DNA of 64,000 bases, taken from contig OX637287.1 in assembly GCA_951799445.1 (NCBI GenBank), positions 43,429,724 to 43,493,723 of the forward strand. Reading direction: 5' to 3'. A model generated the notes under the pieces. The model did not search any database. It saw only the letters and a program-made list of their open reading frames with translations, and had not been told where the DNA came from. Made by a program: the position numbers and the translations under genes. Numbering within the stretch: position 1 is the first letter of the stretch; each line of letters starts with the position of its first letter. Origin of the DNA: Pseudisothecium myosuroides (Eukaryota > Streptophyta > Bryopsida > Hypnales > Lembophyllaceae). Positions 38,068 through 50,340 of the stretch are shown in pieces.

Positions 38068-41000
38068 CTAGATCAATTGAAGACTTTCATTTGGAACGTT
38101 GATGATACCGACCCTATTGAGGAGGCGCTTCACTTCATTGAAGCTGAAGCTTGGAGAATGTATGAACTTGTCTTCTACCAAATTCATTTTGCAGAAGTAA
38201 CGAAATAAGTAATAAAGATGCTTGCAGTTAACATACTGATGGCGTCCACCAATTGCTGAGACGGCCATGTCTACAAAATCGGGACAAGTGCACTCCGAGT
38301 ACATGCCAAGTGTGATTCGATAAACTTTTTGCACGGCTTCCATTCTGGATTGAAGGGAGATTATGGCTCCAAGTCCAAGAAAGGGGAGCATAGTTACTCC
38401 CAAGATTGTTCCTTTGACGTTACCAGTACTCTCCCATTTATTGCGGTGCTCTGTAGTAGGAGCATTTGCAATACGTCGAATGGGCTTATTCCTTCGAGTT
38501 GTTGGATAGATGTCCGCATGCAAAGGGCTAGGCTGATCATAAAGGACTGCTTCAAAAACATTGGACATTGTGAATAATTGTTGTGGTGACATAGGTGGTC
38601 GCTCTTGGAGATGAAAGCCGGCCTCCTGCAAAAGAAGTGTTTCCTGTCGAGTCAAACTAGTGCCTGTTAGCACGGGCCACACATCTGGTATTTGAGGCCA
38701 ATCAATTACCCAAGCACGTTTAGAGCCTTGAACACATCGTTCAATATCATCTGGACAAAACCAAAAATCTGTCATGATCTCCTTATTTCCGCCATACTGT
38801 TTCTTTCTACCCCGGTACGTTGGAGCTGGAGTGCCTTTAGATCCTTTTGCAATTTTAGCAACACAACGGATGTTTGATCCTCGTTGTTGGGCGTGACATT
38901 TGCAGCTAGATTTGTGGGACAGTCTTGCAATATGCCATTGTGAAGTGTCACAATCACTCTCCAATGCGGTTGTGACATGTGGTACGTGCTCAGAGTTAGC
39001 AATAGCATCTGCTTCCTTGAAGGCCTCCGTGGGTGTGCGTGTGGATCTGGTCATGACTCTTGGCTGAGAAAAATTAACTTTATCCGGCCGATGAGAGTCA
39101 CCGTCCGACTCAATAGGAAGGTCAAGTTTACGCTTATTGCTACCAAACACCTCTTCACCCTCCAAATGCGGAATACGTGTTGCAACGTCAGCTGCTCCAG
39201 GAAGGACATTCAATGCCTCCGCGATCTTCTTCGGATCTTCACTTCTTCTAGCACCTCTTAACTTCAATTCTTCTTTAGATGGCCCGGACCTTGATGCTTT
39301 GCCATTTAAGAATGCTCGGTAATTTGTCATTTGCATGAAAGCTCGAATGCAGTCATCAGAAGTGGCAGCAAACAAGTCATTGCCTCGATTACCTGACTGC
39401 TGCAACCATTTATTATGAACTGTTTCTGATAAGTTGCATGATGGCATGTCTGCCATCTCCTCAATACTTAGCCCCTGCAAGGAAAAAAAGTGTAGTGAGG
39501 CCTAAAATACCATACTAGTTAACACAAATTTTGAGACTGCTTGAAGTTCTGTCTTTTTAGAGTGCTACAATTTTGATCTTTTCTGGAAGTGGCCAAGGCT
39601 CTTCTCAGCCTTAAAAGGTAAGATACCCCAATCCTAGATTGATAAAATAATCTATCTTAAATAATAATTGTTTAATACAACATTTAAGCATTTTGAATTG
39701 AAAGTGGATCCAAATGAAGGCATTAAAATCAAAATGACAAGGTTAAACTTACCATTTGCATGAAGCCTCCCCATTGGCGATATCGGAAGTGCCAAAAGGC
39801 AAGCCACAACTCCAATTCTCACATAGCATCTTCTGAGGCTGCCCCGGATGATAGCCACCAAGATCGAATGGCCAAATATCGTGTCTCGGCTTCCTCCATA
39901 ATCTTTGAGTCTTTGTATTGCTTGCATAGACGAGTATGTTGGTGTTGCATATCCGGTTTGATAAGCTTCTGTGTATGTCGGTGCAATGAAGTACTCCAGT
40001 GCAAAAGACACGTTCGCTCGCGGTTCACCATCTCAATTTTGGAATCCCCCGTACCGTATACAATGCGAACAACATTCCAATTCGCTTGTGCACTGTCTGC
40101 CATAAAGCCCTTAAAGTTTGGATTTTCCACGCCATTGCGTCTCATGACATCATTCAATGACCTCCACATGATGCATTGAACTTCTGTGTCTTCGGATTGC
40201 ATGTCGCAAATAGCAATTGTCATGACCTTCCTACATCTTGTGTCATACACGTGGCAGGCCATGGTTATCCTTCACGCGTTTTACATGGTCAAACATGAGC
40301 CATGCGTTCTCCAAATCTCCTCCCGGTTGCATGCGCTTTACTAAGTCCACTCCACTAGCAGGTCCCTCAACCAACATTTTAAACAAGTATACCTTCTCCT
40401 TTCCCTGTCCAAGGAAAATGCTATCATGAATGTATTCAAACTTTAAATTTCGCTTCATATTCATGATGCTATCTGTGACCCCACTTTTTCCAGTACTACG
40501 AAAAAAGAAAATAGTGTTACGGATGTTGGGAGAACTTAGTATTTGGAACCTATCCATGATATCCTCAAGTGACTTTCCACGCAACATCTCTTTAGGTCCT
40601 TCGCCATTGTGTATGAGATGATTATCTAAAAACTGCTTACTAGCTACAAGGGCGATGGCAGAGTTAGTGGCAGTAGGGGTTTTCGAAACCTCGCCTGCAA
40701 TGAGCCCAGAGATAGTGTCTAAGGACTCTCTACATATGCCAAGGGCAACATGATGCATATGATTTCCTAAATGAATGCATGCTCTGGTCATCAAGGGAGT
40801 ATCGCTAAAAACATAATATATTCTAGCATCACAGACACGGACGCAATGAGGTGGAACTTTGCATATCTTGCAAAGAAGAGTAGAATCCTTTGGAGGGGTT
40901 GCACCAACATAGAATGGAACAGAAGTATAACCACACCACTCGGTCTCATTGCGCTTTGACGAACGCTTGAAGTAGTCACAGTCAGGATTGTTACATACTA

Positions 41001-41874
41001 GATGGCCTGCACAAGAAGATTTCCTGAATTTGAGACCATCTTGGTTGTTAATATTGGATGTCATGGTCCGACACCATGCGTGTCCATCGTACCTTTTATC
41101 CATGCCATGGAGGTTCCTTGCAGCGGATGCTGAAGATGAAGTAGGAAGAGAAGGCAACTCAAATACTACGTTTCCGTCAAAGTCTGAAGGAAGGTACTGC
41201 ACCTTCTGATGTATGATTGAATCATAGTCTAGTGCAGCAACTTCGTTCCTAGATCCGCGAACAGATGCTAGCTTGCGCAGGCAACTAACAATACTAACCG
41301 TGGTTGTACTATTGGGATAAGTTGGTGGACGAGAGTAGGTGGACAAAGCAGGACTAGTTGAAGGCGTGCCATATCGAGCCGAAGTTGGTTTGAGGGCATC
41401 ATCTGGGACTCTATTAGGAAGTGGTACCCGCAGACTTGGTTGGCTAGGGCACTCTCCCTCTGACTCGCTAAATATATCTATAATAGGATCAAGAATTTCT
41501 TGCTTCACACAAACAAGTTGGACAGGAGTACTAGTAGTTGTGATACGCTCATATCCTGTAGAATTCCTAGTATCATATTGGACAAAAGGCATGTCTACCG
41601 TAGAATAGTCTGATTGACGAGGTAAGATATCATTAAAGGCACCCATCATGAGGAAAGACAAACCATAAGCTCAATAGCGCCCTGGACGAAGGTGCCAGAC
41701 ATGACCATCTTGAACTGCTAACTTCAGCATATGAACAGACTCTTTCAAGTGGCCAGACTCAGACATGACCTCTTCTTCGACGTAAATACTGGATTGGACA
41801 AATCCAAATCGAACATGAAGAAGGTGTGAAGACAATAGTGGAATTTCATGGCCATCCGCTCGAATGGATGCCAT
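38068..41874 (-). pseudogene. Mutator-like transposase with SWIM zinc finger, broken
   Basis: Two exons: 41874 to 39753, a GT-AG intron, then 39474-38068; about 1,175 codons. The first half has a Ser/Thr/Pro-rich region, then a Cys/His-rich zinc-binding block (CAGHLVCNNPDCDYF ... CKICKVPPHC), then the core with CDMQSEDTE and GFMADSAQANWN, likely supplying two catalytic acids of an RNase H-like fold. The second exon ends with a SWIM finger: CTCPDF and CKHLY in C-x-C...C-x-H order (about 38300-38213), typical of Mutator-like transposases. Lesions: in-frame TGA at 41673-41671, a frameshift between 40262 and 40243 (reading passes from FDHVKRVKDNHG to CHVYDTRCRKV), and in-frame TGA at 39821-39819 within SSGAASEDAM...ELELWLAFWHFRYRQWGGF. 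Superfamily is an inference from the SWIM finger and target duplication length. Confidence 0.78.
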
Positions 41875-42422
41875 TGATGCCTAAATGAAGGATACACTTG
41901 AAATCAGAGTAAAATGATAGGAACCAGGTAGAATACAAAGATCAAGAGAGTGAAGGTGTTCTGAATTAGAAAATATAAGGGTATGAGATTGTTCTGTAAA
42001 TTGAATTCACAAAGATAGGACCGTAGACCTGTAATGTAATCGTTAGTTGTCAGAATGCAGTATTGTCAGTTATCCCAAATATTGTGTATCTTAAATAGCC
42101 GCACAAATCTTTCTTAAGGTAAATTGCTTTTAAAGCGATCGATGAAGCTTACCTAATTCATAAACGACAGGAATTCAAAATTTGTAGAACATGTGAAGTG
42201 TTCAAAAAATAGGAGATGTACTTACTACCTTTAAGAAAGAAGGGATGATTTTAGTGACCGTTTACATTTTGGTAAACTATAGATGTCATTCTATCCGGAG
42301 AAGTTCTAATTAATTGGATGAGAATACGTTCATCAATCTAAGAATGCTATATATATAAGAGATTGTAGAGTTGGCAACAAGTAAGTAGAATTTGTTTTCT
42401 TGTAGTATTTTTGATTGGAGGG

Positions 42423-42755
42423 ATGCCAGAGGGTCATCGTAGGAAGCGACGTAAGGCAGGTCTTCTCTTTTCTAGTAAGAAGCAGTTAGAGAAATTAAAG
42501 ATGTTTAGACGCTTGCAGAAGGCCAATGGTGTTGAGATTAGTAGCATTGTTTGGACCTTGTCCTATGAGGATCATGAAGTTGAAGTTGAACATTTCCAAG
42601 TAGAAGATAGTTTGACCCAAAATAGTGAAGGAGAAAATATTGCCAAACTAAATAGTGTGGATGAAATTGAAGAAGACATACGCCAATCAAGTCCAGCAGA
42701 GAATAACATGTTGCTAAGAAGCGTAGAGTTGGTAAACTCATGTATTTGTTTCTAA
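42423..42755 (+). CDS. Small basic ORF inside the transposon (110 aa)
   Basis: Starts ATG at 42423, preceded by a possible splice acceptor (TTTTCTTGTAG). The N-terminus is strongly basic (MPEGHRRKRRKAGLLFSSKK), a likely nuclear signal, followed by an acidic half (EVEVEHFQVED, DEIEEDIRQ). A good donor (TTG then GTAAAC) lies before the stop, so this may be a first exon spliced onto the downstream ParB-methyltransferase gene, or a separate small gene. No family recognised. Confidence 0.45.
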   Translation: MPEGHRRKRRKAGLLFSSKKQLEKLKMFRRLQKANGVEISSIVWTLSYEDHEVEVEHFQVEDSLTQNSEGENIAKLNSVDEIEEDIRQSSPAENNMLLRSVELVNSCICF

Positions 42756-43487
42756 AAATACAATGAATAGATTGTTAGGAGTTGAATTTATATACCCTTT
42801 TTTTTTTTCTTAGAGGTGCATTTGGCACCAAACATCTTATTGTGTAGCTTGAAAAGACGATTCCAACGGTGTGTAGCACGTAAAAAACGGACAGTTTTTG
42901 AATGTTTTACGGCCTAAAAACAAAATCAGCATATTGGAATCTGCTCTGAAATCTTTAGAATCAGAAGGTTTTTAGGCCAAATCTTGCCCGCGGAGTTTTT
43001 AGAGAACTTTGAGGATTTTTAGAAAACTGGTCGTGAGTTCAAAAATTCTGAAAAAATTTGAGGTGACTTGTGAGGTTATAATCTATGTGTAAAAAAAATT
43101 TGGATTGAAAATCTTCAAAATCACAAAATCTATTAAGGAGATTCCCTTGCCCGAAATCTACCAATTTTATACTCTTTTTTTCTTTTTTTTTTTTCCCCCC
43201 CTTTCCCTCTCTTCCCTGCCTTTGACCAGCACAGAACTTGTCGGCTAGGGTTTGCTTTTGCATGGTCTTCTTCGTTTTGAATTGTTGGATTTTGGTGTGC
43301 TTTGTTTCCTCTTGCTTTTACTATGAATTTACGGAGTGCCTTGCTGCGGAAGGATGGAGAGGAGCACGGCGAAGGCGGGTAGGGTGTCCCCGAATGCATT
43401 GAAGGAGTTCACGGTTTAGAAATTGAAGCGGCCGGAACTTCCCATCAGGTATCAAATTGATTTTGGATGTTACTTGCTTCCGTTGAA

Positions 43488-44930
43488 GATTGACGCCTCG
43501 TTGACGAGGCGTCAATCTTGGGTTGTTTTGTGTCTTCTTGGAATGTTGTAGGGTTTAAGGTATGTTTTCAAATTTCTTTTCAATTCTTTTCTATGCGCTG
43601 TAGAATATGACCTCGTCAACGAGGTGTCAATCTCGGGCCGTTTTTGGTCTCATTTTTATAGTAGAAGTTTACAATGCACGTTTTCAAAAAAAAAATTAAC
43701 ATGTTCGGTTTGGCTGGATTAGATCGCCTCGTCAACGAGGTAGCAATTTCGGGCTTTCTAGGGTCTCGCTAAAACGGTACAATTTTAGAATGCATGTTTC
43801 CAATTCTTTTTTCAATTGCTGATTTGGGCTGAATTTCTTGACCTCGTTGACGAGGTGTCAATTTCTAAATTGTTTAGAGTCTCACTTACATGATACAAAT
43901 TGAAGATGCATGTTGCTAATTTTCACTAAGAACTGTTGATTTTGGCTGAATTTCTTGACCTCGTTGACGAGGTGTTAATTTCTGAATTGTTTAGAGTCTT
44001 ACTTACATGATACAAGTTGAAGATGCATGTTGCTAATTTTCTCTAGGAACTGCTGATTTGGGTTGAATTTCTTGACCTCGTTGACGAGGTGTCAATTTCT
44101 GAATTGTTTAGAGTCTCACCTAGATGATACAAGGTGAAGATGTATGTTGCTAATTTTCACTTTCAATTGCTGATTTGGGTTTTAGGGCTGAATTTCTTCA
44201 TCTCGTTGACGAGGTCACAATTCCAAACTATTTAGGGTCTCACTCACACGATACAAATTGAGGATGCACATTTCTAATTCTATTTTAGATTGCTGATTTG
44301 TGCTGAATTTCTTCACCTCGTTGACGAGGTCACAATTCTAGACTATTTGGGATTTTGGGATCTCACTCACACAATACAAATTGAAAATGAACGTTTTTTT
44401 ATTCTATTTTGGATTGTTGATTTGGACTAAATTTCTTTTCACTTCGTTGACGAGGTCACAATTCTAGACTATTTGGGGTCTTCCTCGGACAATTTAAATT
44501 GAGGATAAACGTTTTTTATTCTATTTTGGATTGCTGATTTGGGCTGAATTTCTTCACCTCGTTGACGAGGTCACAATTCTAGACTATTTGGGGTCTCCCT
44601 TGCACAATATAAATTGAAGATGCATGTTTATTATTCTATTTTGGATTGCTGATTTGAGCTGAATTTCTTCACCTCGGTGACGAAGTCACAATTCTAGACT
44701 ATTTGGGGTCTCCCTTGCACAATACAAATTGAGGTTGAATTTTCATTTTGAATTGTTGATTTGAGATTTTGGGTTCAATTTCATGGCCTCATCGACGAGG
44801 TGTCAATTTTAAACTATTTAGGGTCTCACTTGGACGATACAAGGTGAGGATGCATGTTTCTTATTTCTTTTGGATTGTTCATTTGGGCTGAATTTTATGG
44901 CCTCGTTGACGAGGTCACAATTCTGAATTA
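43488..44930. repeat. 13-copy array of a palindrome at ~115-bp spacing
   Basis: The core CCTCGTTGACGAGG (or CCTCGTCAACGAGG) starts at 43496, 43611, 43727, 43842, 43959, 44076, 44201, 44316, 44442, 44557, 44672, 44787 and 44901, spacing 114-126 bp. The first copy is extended to a perfect 30-bp palindrome (43488-43517). Later copies read ACCTCGTTGACGAGGT with one or two changes. The sequence between cores is also repeated (TGCTGATTTGGGCTGAATTTC, GACTATTTGGGGTCTC), so these are tandem repeats of about 115 bp. The array fills the leader or first intron just upstream of the ParB-methyltransferase coding start. Confidence 0.92.
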
Positions 44931-44985
44931 TTTTTGAAGGAAAATGTAACAAGTGTATCTTCTCTGTTTTTTAAAATAGAGCTTC

Positions 44986-47900
44986 ATGGACGTTGATGGA
45001 GGCCTTCCACAAGTGGAGCAGTTAGAACGCGTCATCAACAATGATTCTGAACCTGTGATTAGCATTCTTGAGGTTAGATACATTTCTTATTATCTTTGCA
45101 TGGATGTTGCATCAATCGTTCTTGTATTATAGTGGTCATTCAATTTGCTTCAATTTTCAATGACTTTCTACTATTAACTCTAATTTGTTTTGAATGTCCT
45201 ATTCATTGTAGGCTCCCAACATCGTTGAAAGTCAAAGTATTGATCCTACTTTTGAGGGGCGAACAGTAGAAGAGGTGGAGCAAGATGTGCGAATTGGTCA
45301 AAAATTTGACTCCAACGCCGTCATCAAGAGTATGCTATTCGATGGTGGTGGTCCAGGATCCCGATTTGATATTCCTTTGTGCAGGATGATTGGGCTTCCA
45401 TTGGTGCGTCCTCTTCTTCAAAGTCAGGTGAAACGATTGGAGGCAGACTTTGCTCGTGGATATCGACCAGGTGATCGTGTATTCTATGTGTCCACAACGA
45501 ATGACAAAGGACTTTGCAAGTTGGTAACCCCCGAGATCGTGGAGACATGGGATGAATGTTGGATATAAGAGAATGATCAATTTGAGAAATGGTTGCAGTC
45601 TCAGCCATCCATCTCACATTTGACAAACCATATGTTCTTTGTATGGGATGGCAATCATAGACTGGCAGCTTGGGTTGATTACATACACAGGATGCATCGT
45701 CATGAGCGCTTGTGGCATATGCCCGTTGACTGTATGCTTCTAATATCAGAAGGTCATACATGCATTCTATTGGAGGCTATGAACGACATCAATTGGTGAG
45801 TTTGGTAAAAAAACTCTTTTGTACTTTACCACTTCTTTTGATATGTTATTGTATTTTATGCTTTTAAATTCATTCATCTTACATTCTACTTGTATTGGTA
45901 TTTGCAGGTCTACGGAACATTCTCATGTCAAGAGCAACTTGGCTCAGCAATTGCACAGGATGAGTTACTATGGCAACTTGAAACTAGAAGACTTCAAGGG
46001 TCTTTTAAATGATGAAGATTACAAAAAATGCGAAAATAGGAAACTGCCAGGTGCTTGGTATCCATTGACATCGAATGTCTTTATACAGTTCCTTCACAGG
46101 GTGAGTGTCTTCTATTTGCAAAAAAAATTAAATCATTGATGGTAATTTATAGAATTTCTTTTGTATTCATTTAACATTCCTATTTTTCATGTACAGCAAG
46201 AAATTGTTGTTGTTTCAGATGCAGCAGTGCGAATGTATTACGAGAAGACACAATTGCAAGATCAAACTCCAAAGGGAGTTCATGATGCTATGACCCAAGC
46301 CGCCACTGCAGCTATCAAAGGTTTTCAAACAGAGTTTGATAAACAATCAGCCATTGCAAATCCAAAAAATGGCATTGGATTTCTAGAAGAGGTATATAAT
46401 TCTTTCTATTTCCAAAGAATGGCTTCTATGATTACTTTTGGTTTTGGTTTTGGTTTGGTTTTGACTAAGGTTTTGTTTTTTGAAATTTCAGATTAACGTG
46501 CATTACAGCGCCAACGAGAAGTCTGAGATGTCATTGGAAAAACTTCAAAGGATATCTACATGTGTAGTTCAGCCAAACCACAAGGTTCGTTGGCTTTGGT
46601 GGTGGAACTCCAGCGAGACTTCTAGAGAGGGCTTTAGATTTCCAGCCCTTGGTTTTAACACATTGATTTTAGAGACATGGCTCTCTAAGGCTGCTTTTTG
46701 GACTGAGGTATGTTATCAACTTTTTCTTTCATCTACATATTTTATACTTACATTTTATAAGTTTATAAATATTTCAATTTTTATCTTATGGTTGTTCCAT
46801 GATATGCTTTGCCTTAACAATGTCTTCATACTTATATTTCTTGAATTCTTTGTAGTTGGAAGAAGAAGCCAAAGCAGAATTTGCAAGCATCATCAAGTCT
46901 GAAAATATTGAGGTTCATTGGAGTGCCAACGATGAGTTAGACAAGATTGGAGATTATGTAGAGACATGGCGCATTGTGTTATGGGATCATACTTTTTGGT
47001 GGCTCTTCAAGAAGGACTCTTCATATTCGAGGTCTACTCCTTTCAAAGACCAAGAGGGTACAGATGTTGCATTGAAGAGGGTTCTGTACAGGTATATCTT
47101 TCACTTCAATTATATTTATTTATGTAAATATGACTTGCTTATCAAATTCATAAAATTATCGTATTTGTATCTTTGTCATTGCAATAATCACCCTTATTCT
47201 ATGATTTCAGATATTTCAAGCGAGAGCTGGTTCAAAAAGGTGGGATTGAGAGAAAATTCATGCAAAAGCTTTTTAGAGGGTGGCTTGACACGTCTTTGAA
47301 GGGTTGTATGTTCACCTTGACTCAACAGCGAAGGTATTCTATTCAAGAACTCCAAGCTTGTCCTTGGTACCTAGAGTGTCCAAGGATCTTTGCTCCATCT
47401 CTTGAGGGCCCTGAGAAAGAGGCCGCTAAAGTCCATCCCAAAACAGCCACACAGGAGAAGTTTTTAGATGAAGAGGAGGAACCTGAAGAGGTTGCACCAG
47501 TGAAGAAGGGGCGCAAGCCAAGGGAGAAGAAGACTACAAAGACGACGGTGAAAGCTACTACCACAAAGGACGATACTCCCTCTTCGTCTGTGCCAGCATC
47601 CGTTATTGCACCTCCTCCTTCTCTTGTGCCTCCCACTACTTATGAAGTGATTGATACTGCTCGCTCCCATTGCCCCCCAACTTTGATGTCTGTTACAACA
47701 GATGTTTTTGCTTCATCAGAGTACATTGCTAGATCAGCAATTCAACCCAATAGGCATGGTATTGAACCTCAAGGTCTAGTTCTACCATCATCAATTTCTG
47801 CAATGCTCAGTGTCAAAGAGAAGACAGGGGACAATACATCAACATGGGATGAAATGCTTGATTTTGCAAAGAAGGTAAGATCTATGTTCACTAGCCTTGT

Positions 47901-49402
47901 TCTAATTCTCTCTTTTTAATTTCATATGAAGCTATAAATATGGCATTGCAATGCATTCATATATTTAAGAATGTGTATTTTCTAATGTCAAGGTTGGGAA
48001 GGAGCGGGTGCGAACTCTTGGAGGTCATGTGACCCATGGTCCATATTTTGACTTGGTTGTTGCCGATATTCCGGATGGACTACCGGTCCCCAATGTCTCA
48101 GTTCCACCTTTGCATGTTCCTGCTTGGAATGTGTTGAATCCAGAGGAAGTTATTGAACCCATCTTTGAGTTCGCTTCCGAGTATATTCATGATGATGGAG
48201 CAATTTTATTGTTCCACCCAGAGAACGGGAAGATAAAAGAATTTTCACTTGAGCGTGCCGATACTTATGGCTTCCGTTTGCTTGACTCTTGGATGGGCGT
48301 AAATGAGTTGAAGCTTTCCAGCTACAAAAAAACCAAACGTTGGGTAAGCTCCATTGAAATTGCCTTCATTTATAAATTTTGATGTTTGAATCTACTTCTA
48401 GCAACATTGTATTTGTCAAGTATTAATCTTCATACTTGTTTATCCTTGGCAGTCACAACGCTTTCGGATCCTTCTTTTTGTACGAAGAAAATGGGAGGAA
48501 ACATCGGTGGAGTCTAAGTTCTCAATCTATGTGAACCAGCAACTTAGCAATGCAGGCACAAACCTTGAAGAAGTGGACCTACTCCACAACTTCACTTCCT
48601 TGCAGACTCAGCTCATGAATGGTGCAGTTCCATGGAGAGGTGCCCATGAGAAGGATTCTTTTGTTTGTACAGCTACTGATAGAGGCATTTTCAAAACCGG
48701 GTGATGTTGTGCTAGATTGTTATGCATCTACAGGTACCTCCCTTGAGTTTTCATTATTCAAATTATGTTCTTATTATATTGTGTGTAACATGTTTCTTGC
48801 AACTAATGATGTTGTATGCAATGAACAGGGGCCTCCATTCATGCATGCCGCAATATTGGACGCCATTTGGTGGCTTTGGAGAGCGACAGTGAGATTTTCA
48901 AAGTTGTCCTTCAACCTTTGAACAAACCTCTTGCTTCTACTGCCACCATCCAAACTAAGCGCCCTTTGCCTATAGTGCTTGATGATTCTGATGACGAGGA
49001 CGTTGTGAGGCCTTCTACAAGGCCCGAAAGAGACGTTGCTGTAAGGAAGTTGATTGTTGTTTTTAAGCATGTCTAAGTTTTTTTTGTATTGTGTAATATC
49101 TCAAAATTAATGTAATTTCTAATCGTTTATTCATTGCATCTTGTAGCGGCAATCGTCTCCAACATTTTGTGCTATCGCCTTCTCCTAGTCCCAAAAGTTT
49201 GCCATGTTACATTGAGACTCTAGCAACAGCTATGGCAGAGGCCCCATCACCCATTTCCATTACCAAACGTCGTTCATACAATGTTGCTGTCAAGAAGTTT
49301 TTAGACCTTGAAGCTGATGTTGAAACACCAGGGCTTACATGCAGTGATAGTAGTCAAGTTAGTGATCATTCTTCTCCCATATGTGGTATTGGGTCGAATT
49401 GA
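44986..49402 (+). pseudogene. ParB-like plus DNA amino-methyltransferase-like protein, with lesions
   Basis: Exons: 44986-45072, 45212-45795, 45908-46100, 46197-46391, 46492-46707, 46856-47091, 47211-47874, 47993-48343, 48453-48733, 48829-49040, 49147-49402; about 1,000 residues. N-terminal ParB/sulfiredoxin-like domain: FDIPLCRMIGLPLVRPLL, then RLEADFARGYRPGDRVF and the D-G-x-H-R motif in VWDGNHRLAAW. A tryptophan-rich middle region is unknown to me. Then a Lys-rich linker (KKGRKPREKK), a motif IV-like FDLVVADIPDG, and near the C-terminus motif I-like DVVLDCYASTG with ACRNIGRHLVALESD. That order (IV before I) is the circularly permuted type of N6-adenine/N4-cytosine enzymes. Lesions: in-frame TAA at 45566-45568, a one-base frameshift near 48660-48675, and uncertain frame in the last exon (TAG at 49186 in the joined frame; another frame is open to 49402). 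Function inferred, not shown. Confidence 0.72.
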
Positions 49403-49692
49403 TCCGACTTGTTTCAAATACTATTGTTGTTACTTGATTTTCTAATGCATGTAGTGAGACTAAAAGGGCCACTACATTCTTGCACCTTATTCTATTCTAG
49501 AGTTATTTTGCATTCTTGTGATTTTTGGAGTGGTGGTAATTAATGGTTATCATCATTCTATTGGACATCATTTTGGAAGACATCTTCATTTTAGAGATCA
49601 ATTAATAGAAATTTTTGTAGATTGAATCTATTTCTCCCAATTAGCAACATGTTGCTTCTCTTAGATGGAAGTATGTAATTAGAACTTTTTAA

Positions 49693-49903
49693 CCTTTAAA
49701 TGTCCACACAGCCATTCTATGGCCGATGGATGAGAGAAAATCAAATTGTGTAGGCCAAAAATGCAAGTATTCATCCTTGAAATCTGTTGTAAAAAGGGAA
49801 GATCTTCTATAGACTTCCAATGAGCGCTATTGCAATGAAGCCAATGATTCACATGGTAATGCAAAATGATGATTTTGAGGGTCACCCCTCCGTCCTTTAA
49901 GGA
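49693..49903. mobile_element. TTAA-type MITE, family C, nested in the transposon
   Basis: Left end CCTTTAAATGTCC and right end GTCCTTTAAGG are inverted repeats with TTAA at 49689-49692 and 49904-49907. Internal blocks match 28751-28970. It lies between the methyltransferase gene and the right end of the large transposon, so it may have inserted into the transposon. Confidence 0.65.
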
Positions 49904-50340
49904 TTAATGTTGGTGTTAGCATAGAAATAAATTTGGTGAATTTCAATAATGCTTAAAAAGAACTAAATTTTAATTGGAAATAGTACCTTTCTTGAAATGG
50001 TTTCCTAACACCATTTAAGCATATATTTCTAGTTTCCAAATAGTCACTCTAAACCTTAGATCTAAGATACTTGGTAATTGACCCTTATCCTAAACAATTG
50101 ATTTTTTTTAACCATTTAGCTATCATCTAAATTCCTTCTCATCGAATGCCATGTATACAACAAATGTATTTCATCCAACAAAGTTGACTACAAAAAAAAT
50201 TCATCCAATTGCATTCATTTCCAAAAAATTCATCCAACCACATTCATCTCCAAAAAAAATCATCCAACTCCATTCATCTCCATTCATCTCCACGATCATG
50301 GGTCTTCACTCTAAAAAAATTTATGCTCACAAGCTCACAG

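Noticed and set aside
43496..44914. CRISPR-like appearance of regularly spaced palindromes
   Set aside because: The spacers are themselves repeated, about 100 bp long, and the host is a plant nuclear genome; it is a minisatellite, not a CRISPR array.
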